The translations under genes were made by a program, and so were the position numbers. The notes beneath the pieces are model-generated. The model was not told the DNA's origin and ran no database searches. It worked only from the letters and a program-made list of their open reading frames with translations. A DNA stretch of 64,000 nt from assembly GCF_016863435.1 (NCBI RefSeq), contig NZ_BOOW01000010.1, forward strand, positions 163,008 through 227,007, in the 5' to 3' direction. The stretch is from Sinosporangium siamense (GTDB lineage Bacteria; Actinomycetota; Actinomycetes; Streptosporangiales; Streptosporangiaceae). Positions 55,517 through 63,908 of the stretch are shown here, piece after piece (position 1 is the stretch's first letter; every line of letters begins with the position of its first letter).

Positions 55517-55538
55517 CAGAGCGGGTTCTTGTGCTTCT

Positions 55539-55567
55539 TGTGCGCCGACACGACGTGTCGGCGCACA
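55539..55567. terminator. Bidirectional terminator
   Basis: A perfect 12-bp stem, TGTGCGCCGACA with TGTCGGCGCACA, on a CGACG loop between the convergent purU and oligopeptidase genes. Confidence 0.85.
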
Positions 55568-55576
55568 CGAGGGGAG

Positions 55577-57652
55577 CTAGCGGCTCAGGCCGGTGTAGTG
55601 CGCGAGGAAGGCGAGTTGGTCAGCAGCCAGCTCGACGGTCTTGCTGACCGCGCGGGCGCCGTGGCCGGCCTCGCTCTCGTTGCGCAGGAGGATGGGCCGG
55701 TCAGGGTTGGTCTGCACGTGCTGGAGGGCGGCGCACATCTTCCAGGCGTGGAGGGGGTGCACCCGCGTGTCGGAGTTGAACACCGTGAACAGAGTGGCCG
55801 GATAGGTGACGCCCTCGCGGACGCGGTGGTAGGGCGAGTAGGCCAGAAGCCACCGGAAGTCCTCGGCCTTGTCGGCTGAGCCGTATTCCACGTTCCAGGT
55901 GGCCCCGAGGCCGAACTTCTCGTAGCGGATCATGTCGAGCAGCGGCGCGGAGCACGCGACCGCGGCGTAGAGCTCGGGCCGCTGGGTGAGGGCGGCGCCG
56001 ACGAGGAGGCCGCCGTTGGAGCCGCCGGAGATGCCGAGCCGGTCGGCGGTGGTGACGCCGGTGGCGATGAGGTGTTCGGCGGCGGCATGGAGATCGTCGA
56101 AGACGTTCTGCTTGTTGCCGAGCATGCCCGCGCGGTGCCACTCCTCACCCTGCTCGCCACCCCCGCGAAGCTGGGCGATGGCATAGGACCCGCCCGACTC
56201 CACCCAGGCGAGGATGGAGGCGGAGTAGCCAGGCGTCATGGAGAGGCCAAACCCGCCATAGCCGTAGAGCACGGTGGGGCGGGGCCCCTGCCGGCCGGGC
56301 GGGGAGATGAGGATCATGTGCACCTGCGTGCCGTCCTTGGAGCGATATGTCACGTGCTCGGTGTGCACGTGAGGCACCTCCACGGCACCGGGGGAGGCGG
56401 CCCACAACGTGGTCTCACCCGTGCGCGCGTCGTAGCGCTGGACCGACGGCGGCGTGACGTTGTCGGTGTAGGCGAACCAGGCTTCGTGGCCGCCTTCGGG
56501 CCGCTCGGTGAGGCCGCCGATGGTGCCGAGACCGGGGGTGGGCACTTCGCCGGTGCGGGCTCCGGTGGTGAGGTTGTGCACCGTGACCTCGCTGATGGCG
56601 TGCCGGGTCCACACCACGAGCATGATCGGCGACGGCAGGTCGTCGAGGACCGCGAAGTCCGACAACACGGCCTCGGGGTCCTCCGGAATGAGGTCGCGCC
56701 ACGACTCGTAGCCGGGTGTGGTGGGATCGGTCACGCAGATGCGGCCACGGGGGGCGTCCCGGTCGGTGAAGACATACATCTTGCCGTCGCGGCCGAAGTA
56801 GAACCCGCTTTGGGCGTCGACGTCCTGCTGCACGACGGCGAGCGCCGGGGCCTCGGGCGATGACGCGGTCAGATCGGCCAGCCACAGGTCGTTGCGCGGC
56901 GCCGTGCCGCGGGACGCGGAGATCGTCAGCCATCTGCCGTCGCGGGAGACGGTGACGCCGTAGTAGTTGGTCTTCTCCATGCCGTCCCCGAAGATCAGGG
57001 TGTCGGCGCTGTCGGGCGTGCCGACCCGGTGGAGATAGACCCTCCGGTGATATTGCTCCTCGCCCGCCGGCACCTGGTCGCTGGGCAGTCTCCGCACGTA
57101 GTAGAAGGACTCGCCGCCCGGCATCCAGGCGATGGGGGAGTAGCGGCACCGGTCGATGGGGCCTTCGAGCCGGTTGCCGCTTTCCACGTCCATGACGTAG
57201 AGATTTGACTCTTCATCGCCACCGACCGAGATCTGGTAGGCGATCAGCCGCCCTTCCTTGTCGGGTTGCCACGAGTCGAGCGTGGTCAGGCCGCTCGGGT
57301 CGAGCTTCATCGGGTCGAGAAGCACCTGCTCGGCGCTGTCGCCGACCGCGGTGTAGAGCACCGCGTGCTCCTGGTCGGGGGTGCGCCGCATGAAGAAGCG
57401 GCGCTCGCCTCGCCACACCGGCGGGCCGATCGTCCCCGACCGCATCAGCTCGGCCACCCGCCCGCGGAACCGCTCGCGCGAGGTGAACCCGTCGACGGCA
57501 TCCTCGAAGAGGGTGTCCTGGGCGTCCAGCCACTCTTTGCTCGCCGGGTCCTCCGGTGACTCCAGCCATCGGTAGGGGTCGGGCACGGGCGTGCCGTGCA
57601 GCATGTCGACGACATCGTCACGGCGGGCGGGTGGGTACGGCTGTCGGGTCAT
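55577..57652 (-). CDS. Prolyl oligopeptidase family serine peptidase (S9A)
   Basis: A 691-residue cytoplasmic peptidase. The N-terminal PYPPARRDDVVDMLHGTPVPDPYRWLE in outline is the family opening; a beta-propeller follows to about residue 420, then the alpha/beta hydrolase domain with nucleophile Ser in GGSNGG (about 542), Asp in NSDTRVHP (about 624) and His in EAGHGA (about 662). It cleaves short peptides after proline. The start at 57652 (MTRQPYP) follows AAGGTG. Confidence 0.95.
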   Translation of the reverse strand: MTRQPYPPARRDDVVDMLHGTPVPDPYRWLESPEDPASKEWLDAQDTLFEDAVDGFTSRERFRGRVAELMRSGTIGPPVWRGERRFFMRRTPDQEHAVLYTAVGDSAEQVLLDPMKLDPSGLTTLDSWQPDKEGRLIAYQISVGGDEESNLYVMDVESGNRLEGPIDRCRYSPIAWMPGGESFYYVRRLPSDQVPAGEEQYHRRVYLHRVGTPDSADTLIFGDGMEKTNYYGVTVSRDGRWLTISASRGTAPRNDLWLADLTASSPEAPALAVVQQDVDAQSGFYFGRDGKMYVFTDRDAPRGRICVTDPTTPGYESWRDLIPEDPEAVLSDFAVLDDLPSPIMLVVWTRHAISEVTVHNLTTGARTGEVPTPGLGTIGGLTERPEGGHEAWFAYTDNVTPPSVQRYDARTGETTLWAASPGAVEVPHVHTEHVTYRSKDGTQVHMILISPPGRQGPRPTVLYGYGGFGLSMTPGYSASILAWVESGGSYAIAQLRGGGEQGEEWHRAGMLGNKQNVFDDLHAAAEHLIATGVTTADRLGISGGSNGGLLVGAALTQRPELYAAVACSAPLLDMIRYEKFGLGATWNVEYGSADKAEDFRWLLAYSPYHRVREGVTYPATLFTVFNSDTRVHPLHAWKMCAALQHVQTNPDRPILLRNESEAGHGARAVSKTVELAADQLAFLAHYTGLSR

Positions 57653-58042
57653 GTCTCGCACCTTATGACGTGGCGAGCGCAAGCGGCGACTGCCGTAGGG
57701 CATAGCCGTGTCGGGCAGGTGTCCTGGAGGGGGAAGCGCGGATGAAAATTGCTTAATCCGCAGGTGACAGGCGCCTTAAACCATGATTGAAAAGTCTTCA
57801 AACCGGGCATAAATCACACCAGGCGTCTCTCCCGTTGTATCCAGCAGGATCTTATGGGGTGGCGGGGACGCCATTGGAAACGCCAAACTTGGTGGAGGAC
57901 GGTGCCGTGGTGACCATCCGCTGGGCCGTCCGGCGGAGGTCCTCGTGACGGATGCACCAGGGGCCCAACAAGGCGGGCCGCCACCTGGGTCGCGTGAGAG
58001 CGCGGCCCCCGATATGTCGCATGCGGCGGGAGAGGCCCGCTG
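57653..58042. other. Divergent intergenic region
   Basis: 390 bases. A candidate promoter (TTGAAA at 57787, TAAATC at 57810, 17 bases apart) faces right. A 19-codon frame at 57854-57913 is Trp/Arg-rich. No other gene is supported. Confidence 0.5.
57854..57913 (+). CDS. Possible Trp/Arg-rich micro-ORF
   Basis: ATG at 57854, four bases after AGGA, encodes 19 residues beginning MGWRGRHWKRQTWW, with five Trp and four Arg, and stops 130 bases before the HNH gene. It could be a leader peptide or chance in GC-rich DNA. Confidence 0.2.
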   Translation: MGWRGRHWKRQTWWRTVPW

Positions 58043-58552
58043 ATGCGCCAAGTTCTCCTGCTCAACGCCACCTACGAGCCGCTCACCACCCTGTCCATGC
58101 ACCGAGCCGTGGTGCTGGTGATCAGGGAGAAGGCGGATGTCGTCCACCGCGACGGGCGGGGCGCCGTGCTGCGTTCCGCGACCTGCGTGGTTGATGTGCC
58201 GTCGGTGATCAGACTTAAGAGATATGTGCGCATCCCCTTCCGGTCGCGCATCCCGCTCACCCGGGCGGCCCTCATGCGCCGGGACGACTACCGGTGCGCC
58301 TACTGCGGCCACCGGGCCGAAACCATCGACCACGTCATCCCCCGCTCCCGCGGAGGCCCCCATACGTGGGAAAACTGCGTAGCCTCGTGCATGCAGTGCA
58401 ACCACCGCAAAGCCGACAGACTCTTGGAGGAGCTGGGGTGGACGCTCAACGTCGCCCCGGTGGTGCCACGAGGCGCTCACTGGAGGCTCATCGGCGCGGG
58501 ACTGGTCGGAGACCCTCTGTGGGCGCCCTACCTCGCGGAGAACGCGGCCTGA
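58043..58552 (+). CDS. HNH endonuclease
   Basis: A 169-residue protein. A structural zinc site is made by Cys85/Cys88 and Cys116/Cys119; the catalytic His97 (in ETIDHVIPRSRGG), Asn111 and His121 form the HNH motif. This type is widespread as a single chromosomal gene in actinomycetes, with no known mobile context. ATG after GGGAGAGG. Confidence 0.92.
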   Translation: MRQVLLLNATYEPLTTLSMHRAVVLVIREKADVVHRDGRGAVLRSATCVVDVPSVIRLKRYVRIPFRSRIPLTRAALMRRDDYRCAYCGHRAETIDHVIPRSRGGPHTWENCVASCMQCNHRKADRLLEELGWTLNVAPVVPRGAHWRLIGAGLVGDPLWAPYLAENAA

Positions 58553-58942
58553 CCGTCAGTGCGACCCGTCCTGCGGCCGGTCCGGCGACGGACCGGCCGT
58601 CTGGGCGCTCTTGAAGGCCCGTGACCTGCTTCCCGCTTCCCGCCTCTCCCTGCGCGCGGTGGGCTGCTGCTGCCTGCCGGATGACCGGGTGCACAGCGCT
58701 TCAGTCACCGCCGCCCGTTCTGCGGGTGCCACGCGGCGGGACGGCTCGGCCCGCTCGCCGGGGGCCGCACCCGTCCGGGCGGGGCGGCGGCACTGGCCTG
58801 GACTTTGATCCCCGGCGCCTACGCGCAGAGACATGAGGACTTACGCGACTGCTGTCCACCCAAACCAGGCGGGATTTGATCAGTCAGGCTGGGGATACCT
58901 GGCATGCGGGCTCACACGACGACCACGGATAAGAATCTAACT
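58553..58942. other. Intergenic region after the HNH gene
   Basis: 390 bases. Apart from the terminator at 58574-58599 I see nothing supported; short frames are Arg/Ala/Gly-rich and look like chance. Confidence 0.5.
58574..58599 (+). terminator. Terminator of the HNH gene
   Basis: An 11-bp perfect stem, CGGCCGGTCCG with CGGACCGGCCG, on a GCGA (GNRA) tetraloop. Confidence 0.8.
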
Positions 58943-59767
58943 ATGACTTGGAAATTCACCTCCAATATCGCTGATCTTCCGGAGAAGGCAGAAAAGTGGC
59001 TTCTGCGGGCTCCGGTGCATAACACCGTGCTACTCACGGTGTTCAATGCGATGCGAGCAGGAGTGTGGACCGAGAACCTGCTCGTGGCCTGGCACGAACA
59101 AGACGGCGAGATCGGCGGAGTCGCCTGCCAGACGCCCCCGCGAGGACTGCTCCTCGGCCAGATCCCCGCCGCCCTGATCCCCTCCCTGGCCGCCGAACTG
59201 ATCGATACAGAACGCCCCTTGCCCGGCGCCGGTGGCCCGTTGCCCACGGCGGAGGCGTTCGCCGCCAACTGGTGGCGCCCCGAAAACGGACGCATCACCC
59301 AACGCCTCTACCGCCTCGACAACCTCCGCACCCCCTCCAGCCCGGCCCCCGGCCGCATGCGCATGCCGGCGCCCGCCGAACTGCCGCTCCTCACCGCCTG
59401 GACGATCGAGTTCGAACGCGAATCCGGCCACGACGACGGCGGCGACCCCACCCCGGTCGTCGCGAGCCGCCTCACCCGCGAAGAACTCATCTGGTGGGAG
59501 ACCGGCACCGGAGAACCCGTCTCATTCGCCGGCGTCTCCCAGCCCATCGCCGGCATGTCCCGCATCGGCCCCGTCTACACCCCACCCCAACACCGCGGCT
59601 CCGGGTACGGCACAGCCGCCACCTACGCGGCCACCAAACTGGCCATGGAACGGGGCGCCTCCGAGATCGTGCTGTTCACCGACGTGAGCAACCCGACCTC
59701 CAACCGCATCTACCAGTCCCTCGGCTACCAGCCGGTGACCGACTACGCCTGGATCACCTTCGCCTGA
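58943..59767 (+). CDS. GNAT family N-acetyltransferase
   Basis: A 274-residue protein. The N-terminal half is a less conserved domain (WKFTSNIADLPEKAEKWLL). The C-terminal GNAT domain has RIGPVYTPPQHRGSGYGTAA (acetyl-CoA loop QHRGSGYG) and FTDVSNPTSNRIYQSLGYQPV. The start is taken at ATG 58943; TAAGAAT sits just before it, so the mRNA might be leaderless. An upstream ATG at 58904 is also in frame. The gene's last codons are duplicated downstream. Confidence 0.85.
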   Translation: MTWKFTSNIADLPEKAEKWLLRAPVHNTVLLTVFNAMRAGVWTENLLVAWHEQDGEIGGVACQTPPRGLLLGQIPAALIPSLAAELIDTERPLPGAGGPLPTAEAFAANWWRPENGRITQRLYRLDNLRTPSSPAPGRMRMPAPAELPLLTAWTIEFERESGHDDGGDPTPVVASRLTREELIWWETGTGEPVSFAGVSQPIAGMSRIGPVYTPPQHRGSGYGTAATYAATKLAMERGASEIVLFTDVSNPTSNRIYQSLGYQPVTDYAWITFA

Positions 59768-59897
59768 CCACCAACCGGATCCATCGGCCGGCCGGCTACA
59801 TGTGGATCACCTAGGCCCGGCCGTCAAGCGGATCCATCGGACCATCGGCCGGGGACCGACTGTGCTTGGATCACCTTGGCTCGACCGTCAACTGCGG
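59737..59897 (+). repeat. Degenerate tandem duplication of the acetyltransferase 3' end
   Basis: TGGATCACCT occurs at 59750, 59803 and 59867, and GGATCCATCGG at 59777 and 59830. The blocks repeat the last coding bases and the following spacer at intervals of 53 and about 64 bases. Confidence 0.75.
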
Positions 59898-60108
59898 TGG
59901 TAACTCGGCCTCGCCATCTGGGCCTGGTCCTCGTGAGCACCGTCCCTGACTGCGTATGAACCTCCGACGCCGTCTCCTTTGCCGTGCCCGTTCAGCCGGC
60001 CCTGCAGAGTCACGCAGCCACCGTTTGGCGACCGGCCAAGCCGAGATCACCTTCTCCCGCCCCTCCCTACCGTGGCCCCACCACCCCCAAGCCGCGTAAC
60101 CTTTGGGC
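59768..60108. other. Intergenic region before the FmdB gene
   Basis: 341 bases. The first 130 are the degenerate repeats described above; the rest shows no gene or clear signal. Confidence 0.5.
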
Positions 60109-60321
60109 ATGCCGCGATACGACTACCGCTGCCGCGCCTGCGGTTCCACGTTCGAACTCAGCCGCCCCATGGCCGAAGCCGACGCCCCGGCCACGTGCCC
60201 CGACGGCCACCCCGACACGGTGAAACTCCTGTCCACGGTCGCCGTGACCGGTGCCGCCTCCGCCCCCCGAGCCACAGGCGGCGGCGGTGGCGGATGCTGC
60301 GGCGGAGGATGCTGCGGCTAG
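60109..60321 (+). CDS. FmdB family zinc-ribbon protein
   Basis: A 70-residue protein. MPRYDYRCRACGSTFELSRPM is the FmdB opening with the first CxxC; C-PDGH supplies the second half of the zinc site. The tail is Gly-rich and ends CCGGGCCG, four extra cysteines as in many FmdB members. Role unknown, perhaps regulatory. Confidence 0.88.
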   Translation: MPRYDYRCRACGSTFELSRPMAEADAPATCPDGHPDTVKLLSTVAVTGAASAPRATGGGGGGCCGGGCCG

Positions 60322-60422
60322 GGCCCGCTTCAGAGATAGATCACATGAGTGATTTACTTCTGGCGTCCTGTCTCGCCGGAGCTCAGGCAGTCTCATCGAT
60401 CACGAGGCACCTTGTCGTTGTC

Positions 60423-61196
60423 TCACCGACCTGAAGCATGATCACTGTCCTGGGTCAGAAGCTCGTCCAGCAGCCGGTAGTAGTACAACCGCTCTTCCTC
60501 GATGTGGTCGACGAGACCATAGGCGGAAAGGAACCCCTCCCAGGCCGCCGGGCCGTGGTCCTCTGACAAATCCCTGTGGACAATGGCGAGGTCGCGGTAC
60601 CGGTCGGCCACACCCAGCGCCGGGACATCGATGACTACGGCCTCTCCCGAGGCAGGCAGCAGCACGTTGGAGAGGGTGTAGTCCCCGTGCGCGACGACGA
60701 GGTCCTCGACGCGCGGGCGCGTGACCAGCAGTCGTTCGTAGATCGCCTCAGGAGTCAGTCCGAGATGGTCGGGGTCGAAGTCGTCCGGGTCCACGAGGCC
60801 GTCGCGGATATTGGCGCCGGCGCGTTCGAGAACCGCCGGCAGTCGGCCGTCGAAGGGGCACTCGGCGATGGGTAACTCGTGCAGCATGCGCAGCGTCCGG
60901 CCTAGCACGGCGCCTACGTCGGCGGGTGCGGCGGCTTCCAGCGACGGAGCGCCTACGTCGGCGAGAACGAGAGCAGGGTCTTCGAAGGCGACCACCTCAG
61001 GGATGGGTACGCGTCCGTGAAGCCAGCACAGTCGCAGGTGCTCAGCTCTGGCGAGGGGTCCGTGTTTGACGTAGAAGACCTTCGACCCCGATATGACCCG
61101 CAGGGCCGTACCACTGGCTCCTTCGTGATCAGTCGACCAGGAGGCGTCCTACTCGACTAGCCGGCGAAGTTGTTCTGGGAGCGGCCTAGATCCCAT
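60423..61196 (-). pseudogene. Aminoglycoside phosphotransferase (APH(3')-like) with an in-frame amber codon
   Basis: From ATG 61196 (GGAGG four bases upstream) to 60423 there are 258 codons in one frame, interrupted only by TAG at 61149-61151 (codon 16). The product would be a complete APH(3')-like kinase: VVAHGDYTLSNVLL (catalytic HGDxxxxN), IDVPALGVADRYRDLA (metal Asp) and the C-terminal YYYRLLDELL. Without readthrough, only an internal GTG near 60995 could start translation and would lose the nucleotide-binding lobe. Either a recent pseudogene or amber readthrough; a resistance role cannot be assumed. Confidence 0.75.
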
Positions 61197-61277
61197 TCTC
61201 CTCCAATCTGATGCATCGCCGGTGCTCCACGCCATGCCTCAAGTTCAACGAGACAGGACTTCTGGGATGATCTTTGG

Positions 61278-61372
61278 GTGGGGAGTGGGGACTTGCCCGC
61301 CGCGCAGTGGGCGGTCCTGGCGCCACTGCTGCCGGCCGGGAAGAAGCCGGGCCTTCCCGCCGGCCCCAGATC
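61278..61372 (+). pseudogene. IS5-family transposase N-terminal fragment
   Basis: The frame reads GDLPAAQWAVLAPLLPAGKK, then PGLPAGP, the N-terminal signature of actinomycete IS5-family transposases (GDLTDAQWxxLEPLLP). No DDE domain follows; no inverted repeats were found. Confidence 0.65.
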
Positions 61373-61608
61373 TCGGTGTCAGGACCGAGCACTGCTTGTA
61401 TCGACCGCTGGGAACAAACCCTGCTTTGCGGCAGCGGACCTCCCGGAGCTGCTGCGCTGACGGAGGTTCACCGCAGAACGATCACCACCGAGGCGTCCGC
61501 CACTACCTCACCGACGAGACCTTCCCCGCGGGTCCGGAGGAAGAGATCGACGAGCACCTCGCCGTGCCCGACTGCTCTAGCCGCGGAAGTGGTCGGGCGA
61601 TCTACCCT

Positions 61609-61842
61609 TAACCAGGGGCTCTTCCGAGAGGTTGGAACAGCGGCGGGGATCTCGTGCAGGCCGCGCCTGTAGCCTCTCCCCGTGACTCTTCCGAGAGGTC
61701 GGAACACTCAGGGTCGGCAGCAGTTCGTCCCGCGCTCCCGCGTCCTCATCGCCCTTCCTAAGGGTCGTAACAACATGGCCATGGCCGTGCCGTCTCTCCC
61801 AAGCACGGCCGGGTCCTGATCACCGTTACCTTTTTGATCAAC
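61609..61842 (+). CRISPR. Relic CRISPR array, four degenerate repeats
   Basis: Thirty-base segments ending at 61638, 61705, 61771 and 61842 keep CTTCCGAGAGG- or CCTTCCTAAGG-like hairpin cores and end GG(T/A)AC or GTAAC or CAAC. The third (61742-61771) starts GTCCTCATCGCCCTTCC, nearly the same as a repeat in the main array. Spacing of 66-71 bases equals repeat plus spacer. Confidence 0.7.
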
Positions 61843-61987
61843 CGACGAGAGTCGGGGAGCCAGGTCACCCGACCCGGCATGACTTGCGTTGCTTCCACCT
61901 CGGAGTCACCGCCTCCGACCAAGGTGACGTGAGGCTGCGCTCAACCAGGTTTTGGTAGGGGAGATGGCTACGCATGTCTCCCGTCGT

Positions 61988-62923
61988 CTACCTGGCTTCG
62001 CCGTACATCTCTATTGGGGGGTGGAACCGGAGTTGGGAGTAGTCGGGCATGTCGATTTTGTTGAGGGCGCGGGTGATGAGGGTGGCCACGCGTTCCACGG
62101 TGGTGATGCCGGCGGCCATGGTGGGGCTGCGTTCCGAGAGGACGGCGATTAAGAGGTCGTGACCCGGCCAGGTGAGGCGGCCGATGCTGTTGACGGTCCA
62201 CAGACCGCCTTGGGACTGGGCGGGGAGCCAGCCGTTCTTCAGTGCGACGATCGTGCCCTTCGCCGCGCCCGCGCTCACGCCCCACGCCTGGGTCGGGGTC
62301 ACCGTGGTCATGAGGCGCATCGCATAACGGCGGTGGGGCTCGATCAGGGGGCCCTCGGGGTCGGACAGCACGTCGAGGAGTCTGACCTGGTCGGAGGGGT
62401 GGCTCAGGGTTGCGCCCCAGAGGAGGCCGGTGCCGGGGCGGGTGTTGTGGATGCCAAGGCCGGTGAGCACCCGGCTCAGGCCCTGATGGCCGCCGATCGC
62501 GGTGTAGAGGCGGTGGGCGGCCACGTTGTCGCTTTGCCTGATCATGCGGGACGCGAGGGTGCGCTCCTCACGGGTGAGTGTGCGCCCGGCCTGTTGGGCC
62601 TGGAACAGCAGCGCGGTGAGGATGTCGACCTTGGCGACGCTGGCCAGCATGAAAGCCGAGTCGTCGCGGAAGGAGTAACCGACCCCGGTGGCCCGGTCGT
62701 AGGCCGCCGCGGCGACTGTGCCCGGACGCGACCGCGCGAAGCGGTTGAGCGCCTGGTTAAGCCGCCGCCGCCCCGAATCGGGCATCTCCAGGTCGAGTGC
62801 CCGGCTTGCCGGGGTGGCCGGCTCCGAAGGGGAGGACACAGCGGCCGCAGGTGAGGCGACCTCGCCGCATCCGGACACGGAGATCATCAGGCCGATGAGG
62901 AGGAACACCCCCGAAATCTTCAT
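61988..62923 (-). CDS. Class A beta-lactamase-like serine hydrolase, lipoprotein
   Basis: A 311-residue exported protein. MKISGVFLLIGLMISVSGC is a lipoprotein signal with Cys19. Catalytic motifs are SVAK at 95-98 and SDN at 131-133; the third motif is KNGW (229-232) in place of KTG. It probably binds or cleaves beta-lactams or wall peptides. The start at 62923 is chosen because it gives the lipobox signal; no good ribosome site precedes it. Confidence 0.88.
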   Translation of the reverse strand: MKISGVFLLIGLMISVSGCGEVASPAAAVSSPSEPATPASRALDLEMPDSGRRRLNQALNRFARSRPGTVAAAAYDRATGVGYSFRDDSAFMLASVAKVDILTALLFQAQQAGRTLTREERTLASRMIRQSDNVAAHRLYTAIGGHQGLSRVLTGLGIHNTRPGTGLLWGATLSHPSDQVRLLDVLSDPEGPLIEPHRRYAMRLMTTVTPTQAWGVSAGAAKGTIVALKNGWLPAQSQGGLWTVNSIGRLTWPGHDLLIAVLSERSPTMAAGITTVERVATLITRALNKIDMPDYSQLRFHPPIEMYGEAR

Positions 62924-63006
62924 GCGCGGGAGTGTTGCAGCCGGGCACGGGCGGGCTGAGGCGTTAGCCCGGGGTTTTGCCTCCCCTATCCCCGAGCGTG
63001 ACGGGA

Positions 63007-63205
63007 GACCCGCCCGGCTCCGCTTCAATGGCCACGATCAGTTCGGCTGCCAAGGGTGCCTCTTGGCCTGGTGGCAGCAGATCTGCCCGGTTCCGTTTCA
63101 ACGGTCACGGCCAGTTCGGCCGCCGAGGGGTCATCCCGGCATGGTGCCGGGAGACCCACCCGGTGCCGCTTCAACGGCCACCGTCCGCCCGGTTCGCACC
63201 GGGAG
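63007..63205. repeat. 73-bp tandem repeat, about 2.7 copies
   Basis: Units start at 63007, 63080 and 63153, each with GA(C/T)C(T/C)GCCCGG-like openings followed by CCG(C/T)TTCAA(T/C)GG. The first two are both exactly 73 bases and similar along their whole length, so this is a tandem repeat, not a CRISPR. Confidence 0.85.
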
Positions 63206-63222
63206 GTACGGCAGAGCCGGCC

Positions 63223-63714
63223 TTATGCGGCCATGCGCTTGCGTCGCTGGAACGGCAGGAAGCGCTCGGCCACGTGGGGGCGGGCCGGCACCGTGGTGGG
63301 CTCGACCGCGATCAGCCGGTCGAAGCGGAACGCGCGGATGCCGTGGCGGAGGCGGCACATGCCCACGAGATACCAATAATCGCGGTGGACGAGGCAGGTG
63401 ACCGGGTCGACCTCGCGCACCGTGACGCGGTCGGCCGCGTCGCGGTAGTGCAACCGGACGACCAGGCCGCCGGTGATCGCGTCGGCGACCAGCCGGGCCC
63501 GCGAGGCGGTCTCGGCGGTCAGGGGAGCGGTGAGCGTCGCCAGCGTGGAGGCGACGACCTGGTCGCCGGGCTGGAGGTGCTCGAAGGCGTGGCGCAGGCC
63601 CTGGCGGGCGGTGTGAGCCTGGGGGCCGGTGCCGAGATGGGCCAGTGAAAGAGCGAGGGCGGCGATCTCGGCGGTGGTCAACGTGTGGGCGTCGGGCTTC
63701 ACGTCGTTTGCCAT
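63223..63714 (-). CDS. WYL-domain protein, short form
   Basis: A 163-residue protein. LVVRLHYRDAADRVTVREVDP, then HRDYWYLVGMCRLRHGIRAFRFDRL, is a WYL domain, a ligand-sensing module. Usual YafY/PafC-type regulators are about 320 residues with an N-terminal winged helix; that part is absent here and not visible upstream. It may be a stand-alone accessory or a truncated regulator. Start ATG 63714, weak ribosome site. Confidence 0.8.
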   Translation of the reverse strand: MANDVKPDAHTLTTAEIAALALSLAHLGTGPQAHTARQGLRHAFEHLQPGDQVVASTLATLTAPLTAETASRARLVADAITGGLVVRLHYRDAADRVTVREVDPVTCLVHRDYWYLVGMCRLRHGIRAFRFDRLIAVEPTTVPARPHVAERFLPFQRRKRMAA

Positions 63715-63871
63715 AACCCAAGAATAGAGATCGGCACCGACAATTTTTCGAACACATCCTCGACAGATCCCAGCCGTATGTCAAGCCACTCAAGTCACAG
63801 CCCCACCAAGAAGTGGAGATTTGGGGAGGGCGCTGTGTCCGGGAATCTCAGGCACGAGACCAGCGGCCTTG

Positions 63872-63908
63872 GCACTCCCAGGTCGCGCAAGGCGGGGGTT
63901 GGGAGTGC
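63872..63908. terminator. Hairpin near the right edge
   Basis: GCACTCCCA and TGGGAGTGC form a 9-bp stem on a 19-base loop. The surrounding 63715-64000 shows no supported gene. Confidence 0.4.

Larger units (their letters stand above)
61197..61987. other. Decayed accessory region
   Basis: 791 bases with no intact gene. It contains a transposase fragment, a piece resembling the leader of the CRISPR array at 41871, and relic CRISPR repeats. Confidence 0.65.

Noticed and set aside
58611..58808. 65-codon frame after the HNH gene
   Set aside because: Arg/Ala/Ser-rich, partly within the terminator region, no ribosome site.
63007..63205. CRISPR array
   Set aside because: Similarity extends through the whole 73-base unit, so there are no unique spacers.
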